Assembly (NCBI GenBank): GCA_035630195.1
Contig: DASQLD010000408.1
Span: forward strand, 1 to 10,254
From: DASQDN01 sp035630195
GTDB lineage: Bacteria; Acidobacteriota; Terriglobia; Bryobacterales; Bryobacteraceae
Length of the DNA stretch: 10,254 nt
Reading direction: 5' to 3'
Within the stretch, counting starts at the first letter, position 1. Each line of letters opens with the position of its first letter. The position numbers and the translations under genes are program-made. Below, in pieces: positions 1 to 7,653 of the stretch. A model generated the notes under the pieces. The model searched no databases. It worked only from the letters and a program-made list of their open reading frames with translations, and was not told the DNA's origin.

Positions 1-99
1 GCCTTTGCTGTTTGGCTCAGCCGACGAAGTGCCTCGGAGGCGCAGGCCGCTGCCGACGGAAAATCGAAGCGGTTGCCGGACAGCGCTCCAGCGGTGTAG
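1..99 (+). CDS. Possible C-terminal tail of an upstream gene
   Basis: Frame 1 is open from the window edge to a TAG at 97-99. It would encode a 32-residue Ala/Ser/Lys-rich tail ending in DGKSKRLPDSAPAV. The composition fits a disordered C-terminus, and the stop lies 24 bases before the ATG of the coupling protein, which would suit an operon neighbour such as another conjugation protein. No domain is visible and no family can be named. A longer open frame (frame 3) also crosses this stretch, but its protein looks unlike a real N-terminus. Confidence 0.35.
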   Translation, partial: AFAVWLSRRSASEAQAAADGKSKRLPDSAPAV

Positions 100-123
100 G
101 CGGGCACAGCTCAAGAGGCTTCC

Positions 124-2116
124 ATGCGAGTTCTGGTGGAAAATCGCGGATTGATCAGCGTTTTACTGGCGGCAACAGCAGGTACGGCGCTGTTTCTCCG
201 CTATCCGTTCCCAACCGAGGATCCACTTATTCAGTTGATCGCGGCCCAAAGACCAGGCATTTTCGCGGGCTCCTTTTGGCCTACTCTGCGATGCTCTTCA
301 CGACACCGTACTTCGGTTTGTCGGTGCTCCTATCGTTCGCTTACATCTTTGTGTTGGAGAAGGAACGCAAGCTCGACGTACAGAAGCTTCCGCTCTATCC
401 TGTTCCCCGAAGCCGCGAGAATCTTTTCCTCGTACTGGGGGAGGTTCACCATCCGAAGAAACGGGAGCCGGTAGAGAATCCGCAGTGGCTCGCGATACCG
501 GAGCGCGGCCTGTATACCGGTATCGCCGTGTTCGGCGCAATCGGATCGGGGAAGACGAGTTGCTGCATGTATCCCTACGCTGAGCAGGTGCTAGCCTTCC
601 AAGCGCAATACCCTGATAGAGGGCCAGGAGCTCTCATTTTGGAGGTTAAAGGAGACTTCTGTTACAAGGTCAAAGGTCTGCTCGAAAAATATGACCGGGG
701 TGGAGACTACCTGGAGATCAGCCTTGGGTCCGAGATCCGATACAACCCGTTGCACAACGATCTGGACGCATATGCCCTGGCTTACGGCATTGCTTCACTG
801 TTGAACAACCTGTTCGGCAAAGGCAAGGAGCCGTTCTGGCAGCAGGCCTACACCAACCTTGTCAAGTTCATCATCCTGCTTCACAAGACCCTGTTCAACT
901 ACGTCACGCTGTTCGATGTCTACGAGTGCGCGATCAATCCCGGACTGCTACGTGAGCGCATACACCGCGGCGAGGAGATGTTTAGCACTCAGCACGTGCT
1001 CGTGGATATCGATACGGTCCTGGCGCATAAAGAACTCGACAGCTTCGAGTGGGAACTCGTAGAACCGGCGCACCGGATGAAGGCTGTCCAGTCCGACGAA
1101 CTAGATCGGCTCCTGAAGGAACAGGGTGTTGATTTCGAACTCATGAGCGAAAGCGGTGAGGAGACAAACGCTGGAGACCCTCGTAAGCGAGCTCAGTTCG
1201 CTGCGGTCAAGCGATGGTTCGACAACGACTGGATGAGGATTGAGCCCAAGCTTCGCACCTCGATTGTAGAGGGCATCTCAGTATTCCTTTCGCTCTTCGA
1301 CGACAATCCGTCGTCAAGCACACCTTCTGCCCACCAAAGGAAACCTACGGTCCGGAGAAGAATAGGGACGGAAGATATGGCCGACCACTGCCTCAGTTTT
1401 CTGAGCTGATCGAATCCGGCAAAGTCGTCGCGCTGAACTTCCCGGTTGCTGCGAATCCCGGCCTCGCCCGGACCATCGGAACACTACTGAAGCAGGACTT
1501 CCAGCGGGCGATGATCGGCCGGATTCCGAAGATGGAGCGGCAGAAGGATGTTCACTTCCGGCCGGTCCTTTTCCTGTGCGACGAATACCAATCGTTCGCG
1601 ACCTGTGGAGAAAGTGATCCGACGGGCGACGAGAAGTTTTTCGCCCTGTCCCGCCAAGCGAAGTGCATTGCCATTGTCGCAACCCAGAGTGTCAGCTCCT
1701 TACGATCCACGCTCTCGGGCGAATCGTGGAGGACGCTACTGCAAACGTTCCGGACGAAGATCTTTCTGGCGCTGTCGGACGACTTCAGTGCGCGAACAGC
1801 CTCTGATTTGTGCGGGAAGGAAGAGCAGTTCAAGTTGAACTATACCCTCTCTGAAACTGGGCAGGATGCAAGGGTGAGCATGTTCACTGGCCGGGCCATC
1901 GCACATAAGAGCAGCGTTAGCGCTTCCAAGAGCTACAATCTCCAGCGTGATTTCGTGTTTGAGCCGAAGATCTTCGGCGAGCTCAGGAACGCACAGAGCA
2001 TTGTCCTTGCCTATGACGGCGTAAATCCGTTGCCGCCGACGCTCTGCTATTTGAAACCGTACTACCTGAACAACAGCTTGAACTACTTCCAGCAGTTGGA
2101 GAAGAAGCTGATATGA
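124..2116 (+). pseudogene. VirD4/TraG-type type IV coupling ATPase, two frameshifts
   Basis: Coupling proteins bring DNA-protein substrates to type IV secretion channels at the inner membrane, using ATP. The ATG at 124 has AAGAGG just upstream and opens with a hydrophobic segment (GLISVLLAATAGTALFL). The frame slips by -1 near 270, where a second membrane segment follows (LLLAYSAMLFTTPYFGLSVL). Next comes the Walker A motif GAIGSGKTS (534-560). A second -1 slip near 1309 joins LSLFDDNP to VVKHTFCPPKE. The C-terminal half has Walker B LFLCDE (about 1567-1584) and an IVATQS motif (1673-1690). Adding one base at each site gives one protein of 664 residues, normal for this family. Conceptual joining is inference; family assignment is firm. 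The stop overlaps the next start as ATGA. Either the gene is recently dead or the sequence has errors. Confidence 0.88.
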
Positions 2117-3177
2117 GCTTTGACGTTATCCTTCCGTTTCTGCGCCCCGTCGAGAGGCTGATTTTGGACCAGGAGATCTCCGAGATCATGGTCAATGGGA
2201 CCGGCAAAGTTTTCATCGAACGCGCGGGTCTGCTTGAGTATGTCTCAGGGGTCTCTCTCGAAGAGAACACGCTACGTATCGCGGTCAAGAACATTGCTCG
2301 ATTATTGGGGGACGACATCAGCGACGAGCAACCGCTTCTCGACTCCCGCTTGCCGGACGGGTCGCGCGTTGCCGCCGTTCTACCACCGTGCTCGGTGGGC
2401 GGGACCACCTTGACCATCCGAAAGTTCGCGACAAAGCTCTACACTGCGGACGAACTTGTACGGATCGGCAGCCTCGACGCAACTGCCCTCAACATCCTCC
2501 AGTCAGCCCTAATGGAACGAAAGAACATTCTGATCAGCGGCGGCACCTCAACCGGCAAGACTACTATGCTGAACGCGCTCGCTACTTTCATCGATCGAAA
2601 GGACAGGATTGTTCTGATTGAGGACACGGCAGAACTGCAGCTGACCCACGAGAACTTAGTCCGATTTGAGGCACGCCGACAGCAGCCATCAACGCCCGCC
2701 GTGACGATTCGGGATCTGCTTAAAGCAACGCTTCGTCACCGGCCTGATCGAATCCTCCTCGGGGAGGTCCGTGGAGCCGAAGCGTTCGACTTGCTACAAG
2801 CCCTGAACACGGGGCATTCGGGCACCCTCGCAACGATACACGCGAACAACGCTGCCCAGGCGATCACACGCCTGAGCAGTTGCGTGCTGCAATCCGGCAT
2901 TGACCTTCCCTTTCACGCAATCCGCAGCAGCATCGCCGACTGCATAAACCTTTTGCTCCATATCGAGCGACGGGACGGACGGCGTTTCGTGTCCGAGCTG
3001 GTTTCGATCGGGCGCTACGACCAGGCAAGCGAATCGATTTTAGCTCGACCACCACTACTGCGCAAAGTCACCAGGTATTCCGCCGGCCGCGGTAGCAGTT
3101 TAAGTTGCCGCCGACCAGCATTGAGTGTCAGTATGTCGAGGCACGCATATTGTGCGTACAAGGAGCGATTGAGGTAG
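2113..3177 (+). CDS. VirB11/TrbB-type secretion traffic ATPase
   Basis: A 354-residue hexameric ATPase of the VirB11/TrbB/CpaF family, cytoplasmic, which energises type IV secretion or pilus dynamics. Visible motifs are Walker A GGTSTGKTT (residues 143-151), the acidic box LIEDTAEL (168-175), Walker B RILLGEVRG (213-221) and the His box GHSGTLATIHAN (234-245). The N-terminal domain has EISEIMVNG and SRLPDGSRV, as expected. The start overlaps the coupling-protein stop (ATGA), so translation is probably coupled, and the pairing with a TraG-type protein points to conjugation rather than a Tad pilus. The last ~45 residues, after RYDQASES, are Arg/Ser-rich and unlike the family, so the 3' end may have shifted frame or decayed. 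The core motifs are intact. Confidence 0.9.
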   Translation: MSFDVILPFLRPVERLILDQEISEIMVNGTGKVFIERAGLLEYVSGVSLEENTLRIAVKNIARLLGDDISDEQPLLDSRLPDGSRVAAVLPPCSVGGTTLTIRKFATKLYTADELVRIGSLDATALNILQSALMERKNILISGGTSTGKTTMLNALATFIDRKDRIVLIEDTAELQLTHENLVRFEARRQQPSTPAVTIRDLLKATLRHRPDRILLGEVRGAEAFDLLQALNTGHSGTLATIHANNAAQAITRLSSCVLQSGIDLPFHAIRSSIADCINLLLHIERRDGRRFVSELVSIGRYDQASESILARPPLLRKVTRYSAGRGSSLSCRRPALSVSMSRHAYCAYKERLR

Positions 3178-3180
3178 GTT

Positions 3181-3390
3181 ATGGAAAAGCAAGCTGCAGC
3201 CAAGTACATACGGTCCAATTTCCGGTCTGACGATCGTTTGGCGGTTGTTCTGATTCAGAAGAGTTCCGGCAGCGTCGTTCAGCGACTATCTTCGTCAGAG
3301 CGAATCGTGTCTGATGAGTTCCAGAGCTGGCTTCGCTACATGAATCGAGAGAAACACGAGGTCTATGTCTCTATGAACACTCTTCAGAAG
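3181..3390 (+). pseudogene. Truncated N-terminus of probable RepB-type DNA primase
   Basis: The ATG at 3181 follows GAGGT at good spacing. About 70 codons look native, with FRSDDRLAVVLIQK, SSERIVSDEFQSWLRYMN and HEVYVSMNTL. From memory these resemble the start of RepB-like DNA primases carried by plasmids and integrative elements, which make primers for replication of the element. After residue ~70 the frame runs into the end of the transposase relic and stops at 3495 with unrelated residues, so most of the protein, including any catalytic part, is missing. The rest is not found beyond either insertion sequence in this window. Its position straight after a VirB11-like gene fits a conjugative element. 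The truncation is clear; the family name is moderately sure. Confidence 0.6.
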
Positions 3391-4677
3391 GGTGCCCCAG
3401 GGGCGCTTCCACAGTTGGCAAGTCCAGTTCGGCTGGCGATCTCTTGCTGTCGCTCACGCACGGGTCACCGCCAACACATGCCCGATGTTGATTAGGTTGT
3501 CGGCGATCACTGCGAATCCAACCCATCGCTTCATGCCGTCGACGCCACGATAACGGCATCGACTCAGGCCATGGCGCTTGAGCACGCTGATGCGTCCTTC
3601 GCAGCCAGTTCTTCACGACTGAGCCTTCTGGAACCAGCGGCTCTTTTCCCAATTCTTCCACTCCAGGCTGCCCGTGCTGCGATTCGGTACCGCCACCCAC
3701 TTCACAACCTTGTCCTGCGCTGCGCGTTTTCTCGCCTGTGAGTAGAAACCAGCATCGGCTGCCACTAGTATGGGCACTCTTCCGAAAATCTGTTCGTGCG
3801 TTTTAACCCCGGCAGCAGCAACTCGCGGTCGCTCGGGAGCTCATCGAAAACTTCGTAATGCGTGATGACCTGGTTCTCGGCTTCTTGTATCTTCACCAGC
3901 TTGTCAAATTTGGTGGGTTTGCTTGCTTTGCCTTCACGCATGAAGCTTTCGCTTCTTGCCTCGACTTAAGCCTTCCACTTCACCCACCACGCGCTGCGCA
4001 TCGTTGAGAATCTGCCGGGTCAGGCGCAGCAACCCGCGGTAATGCTTCTTCCGCTCTTCCTCGCCCTCCTCGCCTTTGCGCCGCGCAGAAATGCGATTGC
4101 GATCACACGCTTGTTCACGCTACGCATTCGGTTTCGCAGGCTACGCTTTCAGCTTGCCTGCCTGGGTCTCAATCTTCTTCATCGTCCGCGTGAGCACACG
4201 GGCACCGTCGCCGAGCAGGCTGTCAGTAGGGTAAGGAATATTGGTTTCCACTACAGTGGTATCGACCCGCATCTTCCTGCCTGCATTGACTTCCTTCTCA
4301 CGCGCGAGTTCGACCAGTCGCCGATGCAGATCGCCAATCACCTCACCAGGATCGCCTGCCCAATACGGCCAATGTCTTGGCATCCGGTACCTTGCTAATC
4401 CGCAAAAATCGCGATAGGAGAGATTGGCCCGGACTTCTCGCTCCAGAGTGTCATAAGTCGATGAGTTCCTCGTCATCCAGAAGCTTGTCCGTCTCAATCA
4501 TCCAAGGTTCCCAGAGCGACTTCACGCCTTCGACTACGATGCCTGCCCACAAAGTTTGCTGCGGCTGCTTGACTCTGCTCATTTCCCCAGAATAGGACCA
4601 GTTTGAAACAAGATCAATAGTGAATGTTTCAACACTCATTCGGGATCTGAGTTGGTGTTTGCGCCGCCCGGAACGCC
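3391..4677 (-). mobile_element. Old insertion sequence relic (ISNCY/IS5-like group)
   Basis: The element is outlined by a decayed transposase on the - strand and by imperfect ends: GGTGCCCCAGGGGCGC at 3391 and, read on the other strand from 4677, GGCGTTCCGGGCGGCGC. These match over roughly two thirds of their bases if one gap is allowed. No target duplication could be seen, so both limits are approximate. It interrupts the primase-like gene on the left. The 24 bases from 4678 to 4701, between this element and the IS630 copy, hold nothing recognisable. Confidence 0.55.
3454..4639 (-). pseudogene. Decayed ISNCY/IS5-like transposase
   Basis: Pieces of one transposase can be followed in order across several frames. 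From the ATG at 4639: LWEPWMIETDKLLDDEELIDL is followed by a stop and then, apparently after an internal deletion, YDTLEREVRANLSYRDF, GRKMRVDTTVVETNI, YPTDSLLGDG and VLTRTMKKIE. Further on are NRMRSVNKRVIAIA, HYRGLLRLTRQILNDAQRVV, FDKLVKIQEAENQVITHYEV, ILVAADAGFYSQA, KWVAVPNRSTGSLEWKNWEK and lastly EGRISVLKRHGLSRCRYRG and VIADNLINIG, ending at a TGA (3456-3454). At least five frame changes and in-frame stops separate them, so the gene is dead. The pattern of motifs matches DDE transposases usually filed as ISNCY; the exact family label is from memory. Confidence 0.85.
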
Positions 4678-4701
4678 TAATTTTGCGACGGAAAGTAGCT
4701 A

Positions 4702-5855
4702 GCGTAGTGCGTCATAAATAACGTAACATGTTGCCGCGCACTGTGTCTGTCATATTGAGGAGACAGACAAGTGCGAATCGCGGCTTCCATTACGTTGACC
4801 CTAGACCAACGCTCCCAGCTGGACGCATATGCGCGGAGCCGGAGTGTGGCGCAACGGCTGGTGGAACGTGCTCGGATCGTGTTGTTGGCTGCCGAAGGCA
4901 AACAGAACGACGAGATTGCCAATCTGCTAGACATAGGCCGTCATACGGTAGCTCGCTGGCGAGCGCGGTTTGTGAAACTTGGCGTAGCCGGGCTAGAGAA
5001 GGACGCGCCGCGTGCTGGCCGCGCTCCGACAGTCGATGCGCAGGCGATCATTCGAAAGACAACTCAGGAGAAACCGTCGCACGCGACTCACTGGAGTACA
5101 CGAAGCATGGCACGCGCTGTGGGCGTGAGTGAGGCAAGCGTTCGGCGCGTATGGCAGGCACACGGACTAAAACCGCACCGCGTCGAGACGTTCAAGATCA
5201 GCCGCGATCCTCAGTTTGCTGAGAACTGCAAGACATCGTTGGCCTATATCTCAATCCACCGCAACACGCCATCGTGATCGCCGTGGACGAGAAGCGTCAA
5301 ATCCAGGCTTTGGATCGAACCCAGCCCAGCTTGCCGCTCAAGCGGGGACGCGGCGCAACGATCACGCACGATTACAAACGCCATGGCACTACAACGCTTT
5401 TTGCTGCTTGCATGTGCTGGATGGCAAAGTCGTGAGTCAGTGCCGAAATCGTCATACCCATGAAGATTGGATGGCGTTTCTGCGGCTCATCGATCGAGAA
5501 ACCCTGGCGGAAAACCAGGTTCACGTAATTGCCGACAACTACTCGGCGCATAAGCATCCCAAAGTCCAGCGCTGGCTAAAGCGGCACAGACGCTTTCATA
5601 TGCACTTCACACCTACTAGCGCTTCCTGGCTGAACATGGTCGAGCGTTTCTTTCGTGATATTACTCAACAGCGGATTCGCCGCGGAGTCTTTCGCAGCGT
5701 TGCCGAGTTGGTCACGTCCATCAACGACTATGTACACAATCACAATCAAGCGCCCAAGCCGTTCATCTGGACTGCCAAGGCATCCGACATTCTCGAGAAG
5801 GTCACCCGAGCGCGCTGGACTCTTGATAAGGTCGCATCTGAGTAACGCACTACAC
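4702..5855 (+). mobile_element. IS630-family insertion sequence with TA flanks
   Basis: The left end GCGTAGTGCGTCA (4702-4714) matches the reverse complement of the right end, GTGTAGTGCGTTA (5855-5843), at 11 of 13 positions. Both ends are bordered by TA (4700-4701 and 5856-5857), the duplication expected of IS630/Tc1-mariner elements. The element is 1154 bp long, normal for the family, and carries one transposase, whose TAA stop falls inside the right inverted repeat. It lies just 24 bases from the probable end of the older relic. Confidence 0.85.
4771..5845 (+). pseudogene. IS630-family transposase, two -1 frameshifts
   Basis: The GTG start at 4771 has GAGGAG upstream. Frame 1 encodes the N-terminal helix-turn-helix part (VERARIVLLAAEGKQNDEIA, HTVARWRARF, LEKDAPRAGRAP). 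At about 5226 the frame slips by -1 from PQFAEN to LQDIVGLYLNPP, then gives VDEKRQIQALDRTQPSLPLK. At about 5408 it slips again by -1, from TTLFAA to LHVLDGKVVSQ. The DDE residues are Asp in VDEK (5286-5288), Asp in VIADNYSAHK (5534-5536) and Glu in WLNMVERFF (5642-5644). With one base restored at each site the protein is 358 residues, full family length. IS630 genes sometimes use one programmed shift, but two in these places, without an obvious slippery run, look like mutation. Confidence 0.88.
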
Positions 5856-5862
5856 TAGAGAC

Positions 5863-5876
5863 GACTCTACGGAGTC
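5863..5876. other. Short hairpin with cUACGg loop
   Basis: GACTC-TACG-GAGTC forms a perfect 5-bp stem. Read on the + strand its loop is cUACGg, the very stable UNCG type. It lies between the IS630 end and the - strand flavoprotein stop at 5921. No T-run follows on either strand, so it is not a convincing Rho-independent terminator. Apart from it, the 63 bases between 5858 and 5920 show nothing. Confidence 0.3.
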
Positions 5877-5920
5877 AGAAACAGCCGATAAGACTAGCAA
5901 TCGATCGGAGTATCGGGAAA

Positions 5921-6613
5921 TCAGTCGTACTTTTCGAATATTATTCTTTTGCGCTCGAGCCCCAAAGCTTTCAACTTCTGACGTACGTCGTCTACCATGG
6001 CCTTCATTCCGCAAATATAGACGTCTACATCGCGGCGGTCGTCCAAAGCTTCGAGAACATGTTGCTGAACATGGCCACGACGACCGGACCAGGAGTCCTC
6101 GGGACGGCTGAGCGTGGGCCAAAACCGAAACCGTGAAGTGCTGGCTTCTGCCGCTTCGAACTCGTTGCGATACAACAACGAATCCTCGTAACGCACGCCA
6201 TATACGAGTGTCACGGAGTGATCCGCGCCCGATTTCAAGTAGGTGTTCAGCATCCCTCGAAACGGCGCAATTCCGGTACCCGTGGCCACCAGAATCGAAT
6301 CACTCATCGGCTCCCTCCAGGTGAAGTAGCCGAGCGGGCCGGTCATCTCAACCGTATCTCCCGGCTTCATACCGAAGAGGAAGGGTGAGAACAGGCCGTC
6401 CTCCACCCGGTTCAGGCAGAGTTCAAATCGATTGGCGAACGGCGCTGCTGCCGTCGAGTAGGCGCGGGTGATCTCCTTGCCGTCAATATTTCGAGTTAGA
6501 GAGACAAATTGCCCCGGCAAATAGGCAAGGTGCTCGACGTCGGAAACCTCGAAAATAAAGTGCTTTACTTCCCGCGCAATCTCATAAGATTCGATTAGTC
6601 TTGCCTTCAGAAT
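5921..6613 (-). CDS. Ferredoxin-NADP reductase-like flavoprotein
   Basis: A single-chain FAD/NAD(P)H oxidoreductase of the FNR superfamily, cytosolic, moving electrons between NAD(P)H and a ferredoxin-like partner. It shows the FAD-binding strand PGQFVSLTR and RAYST motif, then GDTVEMTGPLGYF, the NADP loop ILVATGTGIAPF, YGVRYEDSLLYR, the VYICGMKAMVDDV motif and the C-terminus FEKYD. The frame is open up to 6637, but has no ATG, GTG or TTG before the TTG at 6520, which would delete the first FAD-domain strand (ARLIESYEIAREVKHFIFEV). The best start is ATT at 6613, six bases after GGAGG (6624-6620), or CTG at 6610; from ATT the protein has 230 residues. It overlaps the cbiX stop, so translation is probably coupled. 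The exact electron partner is unknown. Confidence 0.85.
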   Translation of the reverse strand: MLKARLIESYEIAREVKHFIFEVSDVEHLAYLPGQFVSLTRNIDGKEITRAYSTAAAPFANRFELCLNRVEDGLFSPFLFGMKPGDTVEMTGPLGYFTWREPMSDSILVATGTGIAPFRGMLNTYLKSGADHSVTLVYGVRYEDSLLYRNEFEAAEASTSRFRFWPTLSRPEDSWSGRRGHVQQHVLEALDDRRDVDVYICGMKAMVDDVRQKLKALGLERKRIIFEKYD

Positions 6614-6981
6614 GCTTGTCCTCCGACGATTCCGTTATAACGGTCAATCAGTACGTCCAGCAATGCCGGGTGCCCATCAAGCGGCTCTGATACCGTGAAC
6701 TCCATACCTTTATAGATGGGACGGAGCCGGTCGACGATTGCAGGTAAATCGCGTTGAAGATGAACTCCGAGCGTAAGAAAATACGGAAGCACCACCACTC
6801 TTCGAACTCCATCCCCCGCGAGGCGAGCGACTGCATCCGCCATCGTGGGCGGCGCGCAATCAAGAAATGCCGTTTCGACGCGGCATCCGGTGCGATGTGC
6901 CAACTGCGATGTGACGGCGTGGACTGCGTCATTTGCTGATTCGATGGTTGACCCGTGCGCGAATACGATAATCCCCGTCAT
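6607..6981 (-). CDS. cbiX: Short sirohydrochlorin chelatase CbiX
   Basis: This 124-residue protein is the short, single-domain CbiX type, which inserts cobalt or iron into sirohydrochlorin on the way to cobalamin or siroheme and probably acts as a dimer. The N-terminal FAHGS motif supplies the metal-binding His; PPTMADAVARLAGDGVRRVV and the core VVVLPYFLTLGVHLQRDLP are typical, and a second His lies in EPLDGHPALLD. Its ATG overlaps the stop of the preceding Cys-rich gene (ATGA), and its own end carries the GGAGG that probably serves the following flavoprotein. No other tetrapyrrole genes are in the window, so the metal cannot be decided from context. Confidence 0.85.
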   Translation of the reverse strand: MTGIIVFAHGSTIESANDAVHAVTSQLAHRTGCRVETAFLDCAPPTMADAVARLAGDGVRRVVVLPYFLTLGVHLQRDLPAIVDRLRPIYKGMEFTVSEPLDGHPALLDVLIDRYNGIVGGQAF

Positions 6982-7616
6982 GTGATTATCAGGCTCGTCT
7001 CCTCTTTCGCTGGTTCCGGAGGAAAAAATTCCCGTAGAAAGTCGATGAACGCCCGGCTCCTGGGACGCCGGTTATTCTTCTGGATTTCTAGGCGCTGCAG
7101 GAAGGTCAATACTTTAAGCACGTCGGAATCGCGGAGTGTCGACTCATTACGCCGAAGAAACTTATCCACTTCTCTTATCCGATCTTCCGTTCCTGCCTGA
7201 ATTCGCGCTGCGATGGGATTATCCGGTCTCATCTCGTAGACAAGACCGGATTGTAGGGTGATATAAGTTTTCACAAGAGATTCGAGCGCCTCGCGAAGGT
7301 CATTGTCGATCGCATTTCCTTCGGCAAGCGCCGCCTGCGCCAATCCGCTCGCTAGAAAGATCACAAGCGGCTCATTGCGTTGCAGGAAACTCTCGTCCAC
7401 GTTGATCTCAGGGTGGGGAAATTCGCTCGGTTCCACTTCAGGATCCCTTTCCCGGGATCTCGCCTCGCGAAGATACAGGCAATCAAGCGGGCAAGAGACT
7501 GTGACTTCGCGCTCCGTCCCGCAGCAGATCGAGCAGATGGCGCCGTGCACACCGGGACAATGCCGGCGCGGACGGCGAATGTTGCAGATGACGCACGCGG
7601 TTTGCTCGCCAGTCAT
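6978..7616 (-). CDS. Hypothetical protein with Cys-rich zinc-binding N-terminus
   Basis: A 212-residue protein of unknown function. The first 46 residues hold eight Cys (8, 11, 20, 28, 31, 32, 42, 46) and His 19 and 24, in CVIC, HCPGVHGAICSICC and CPLDC, which looks like a compact two-site zinc-binding module. Then comes a charged linker with many Glu/Pro, and a mainly helical C-terminal part (FLASGLAQAALAEGNAID, LESLVKTYITLQSGLVYEM, DVLKVLTFLQRLEI). No membrane segment or enzyme motif is seen. It is the first gene of the operon with cbiX and the flavoprotein, and overlaps cbiX by four bases. There is no ribosome binding site before its ATG. I recall similar proteins only as acidobacterial hypotheticals. 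Confidence 0.8.
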   Translation of the reverse strand: MTGEQTACVICNIRRPRRHCPGVHGAICSICCGTEREVTVSCPLDCLYLREARSRERDPEVEPSEFPHPEINVDESFLQRNEPLVIFLASGLAQAALAEGNAIDNDLREALESLVKTYITLQSGLVYEMRPDNPIAARIQAGTEDRIREVDKFLRRNESTLRDSDVLKVLTFLQRLEIQKNNRRPRSRAFIDFLREFFPPEPAKEETSLIIT

Positions 7617-7631
7617 GCGGTAATTATCGCA
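7616..7631 (-). promoter_or_regulatory. Candidate extended -10 for a leaderless transcript
   Basis: On the - strand TGCGATAAT (7631-7623) matches an extended -10 box (TGn followed by GATAAT). Its last base lies seven bases before the A of the ATG at 7616, so transcription would begin at or next to the start codon. The absence of a Shine-Dalgarno sequence fits this. No -35 box was judged. This is a sequence match only. Confidence 0.3.
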
Positions 7632-7653
7632 GCGGCGGCTATGATGGTCCTTG

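Noticed and set aside
12..123. Extended N-terminus of the coupling protein from ATG 12
   Set aside because: That stretch is Arg/Gly-rich with no membrane segment, whereas ATG 124 in another frame has a ribosome binding site and the expected hydrophobic N-terminus.
3394..3404. GCCCC-A-GGGGC palindrome as an operator
   Set aside because: It lies at the probable end of the insertion relic and is best explained as part of its terminal repeat.
4771..5845. Programmed frameshifting in the IS630 transposase
   Set aside because: Two shifts are needed and neither site has a clear slippery heptamer (the best run is TTTTT at 5398-5402, several bases before the change), so mutation or sequence error is more likely.
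5863..5876. Rho-independent terminator after the flavoprotein operon
   Set aside because: The stem is only 5 bp and no T-run follows on the - strand.
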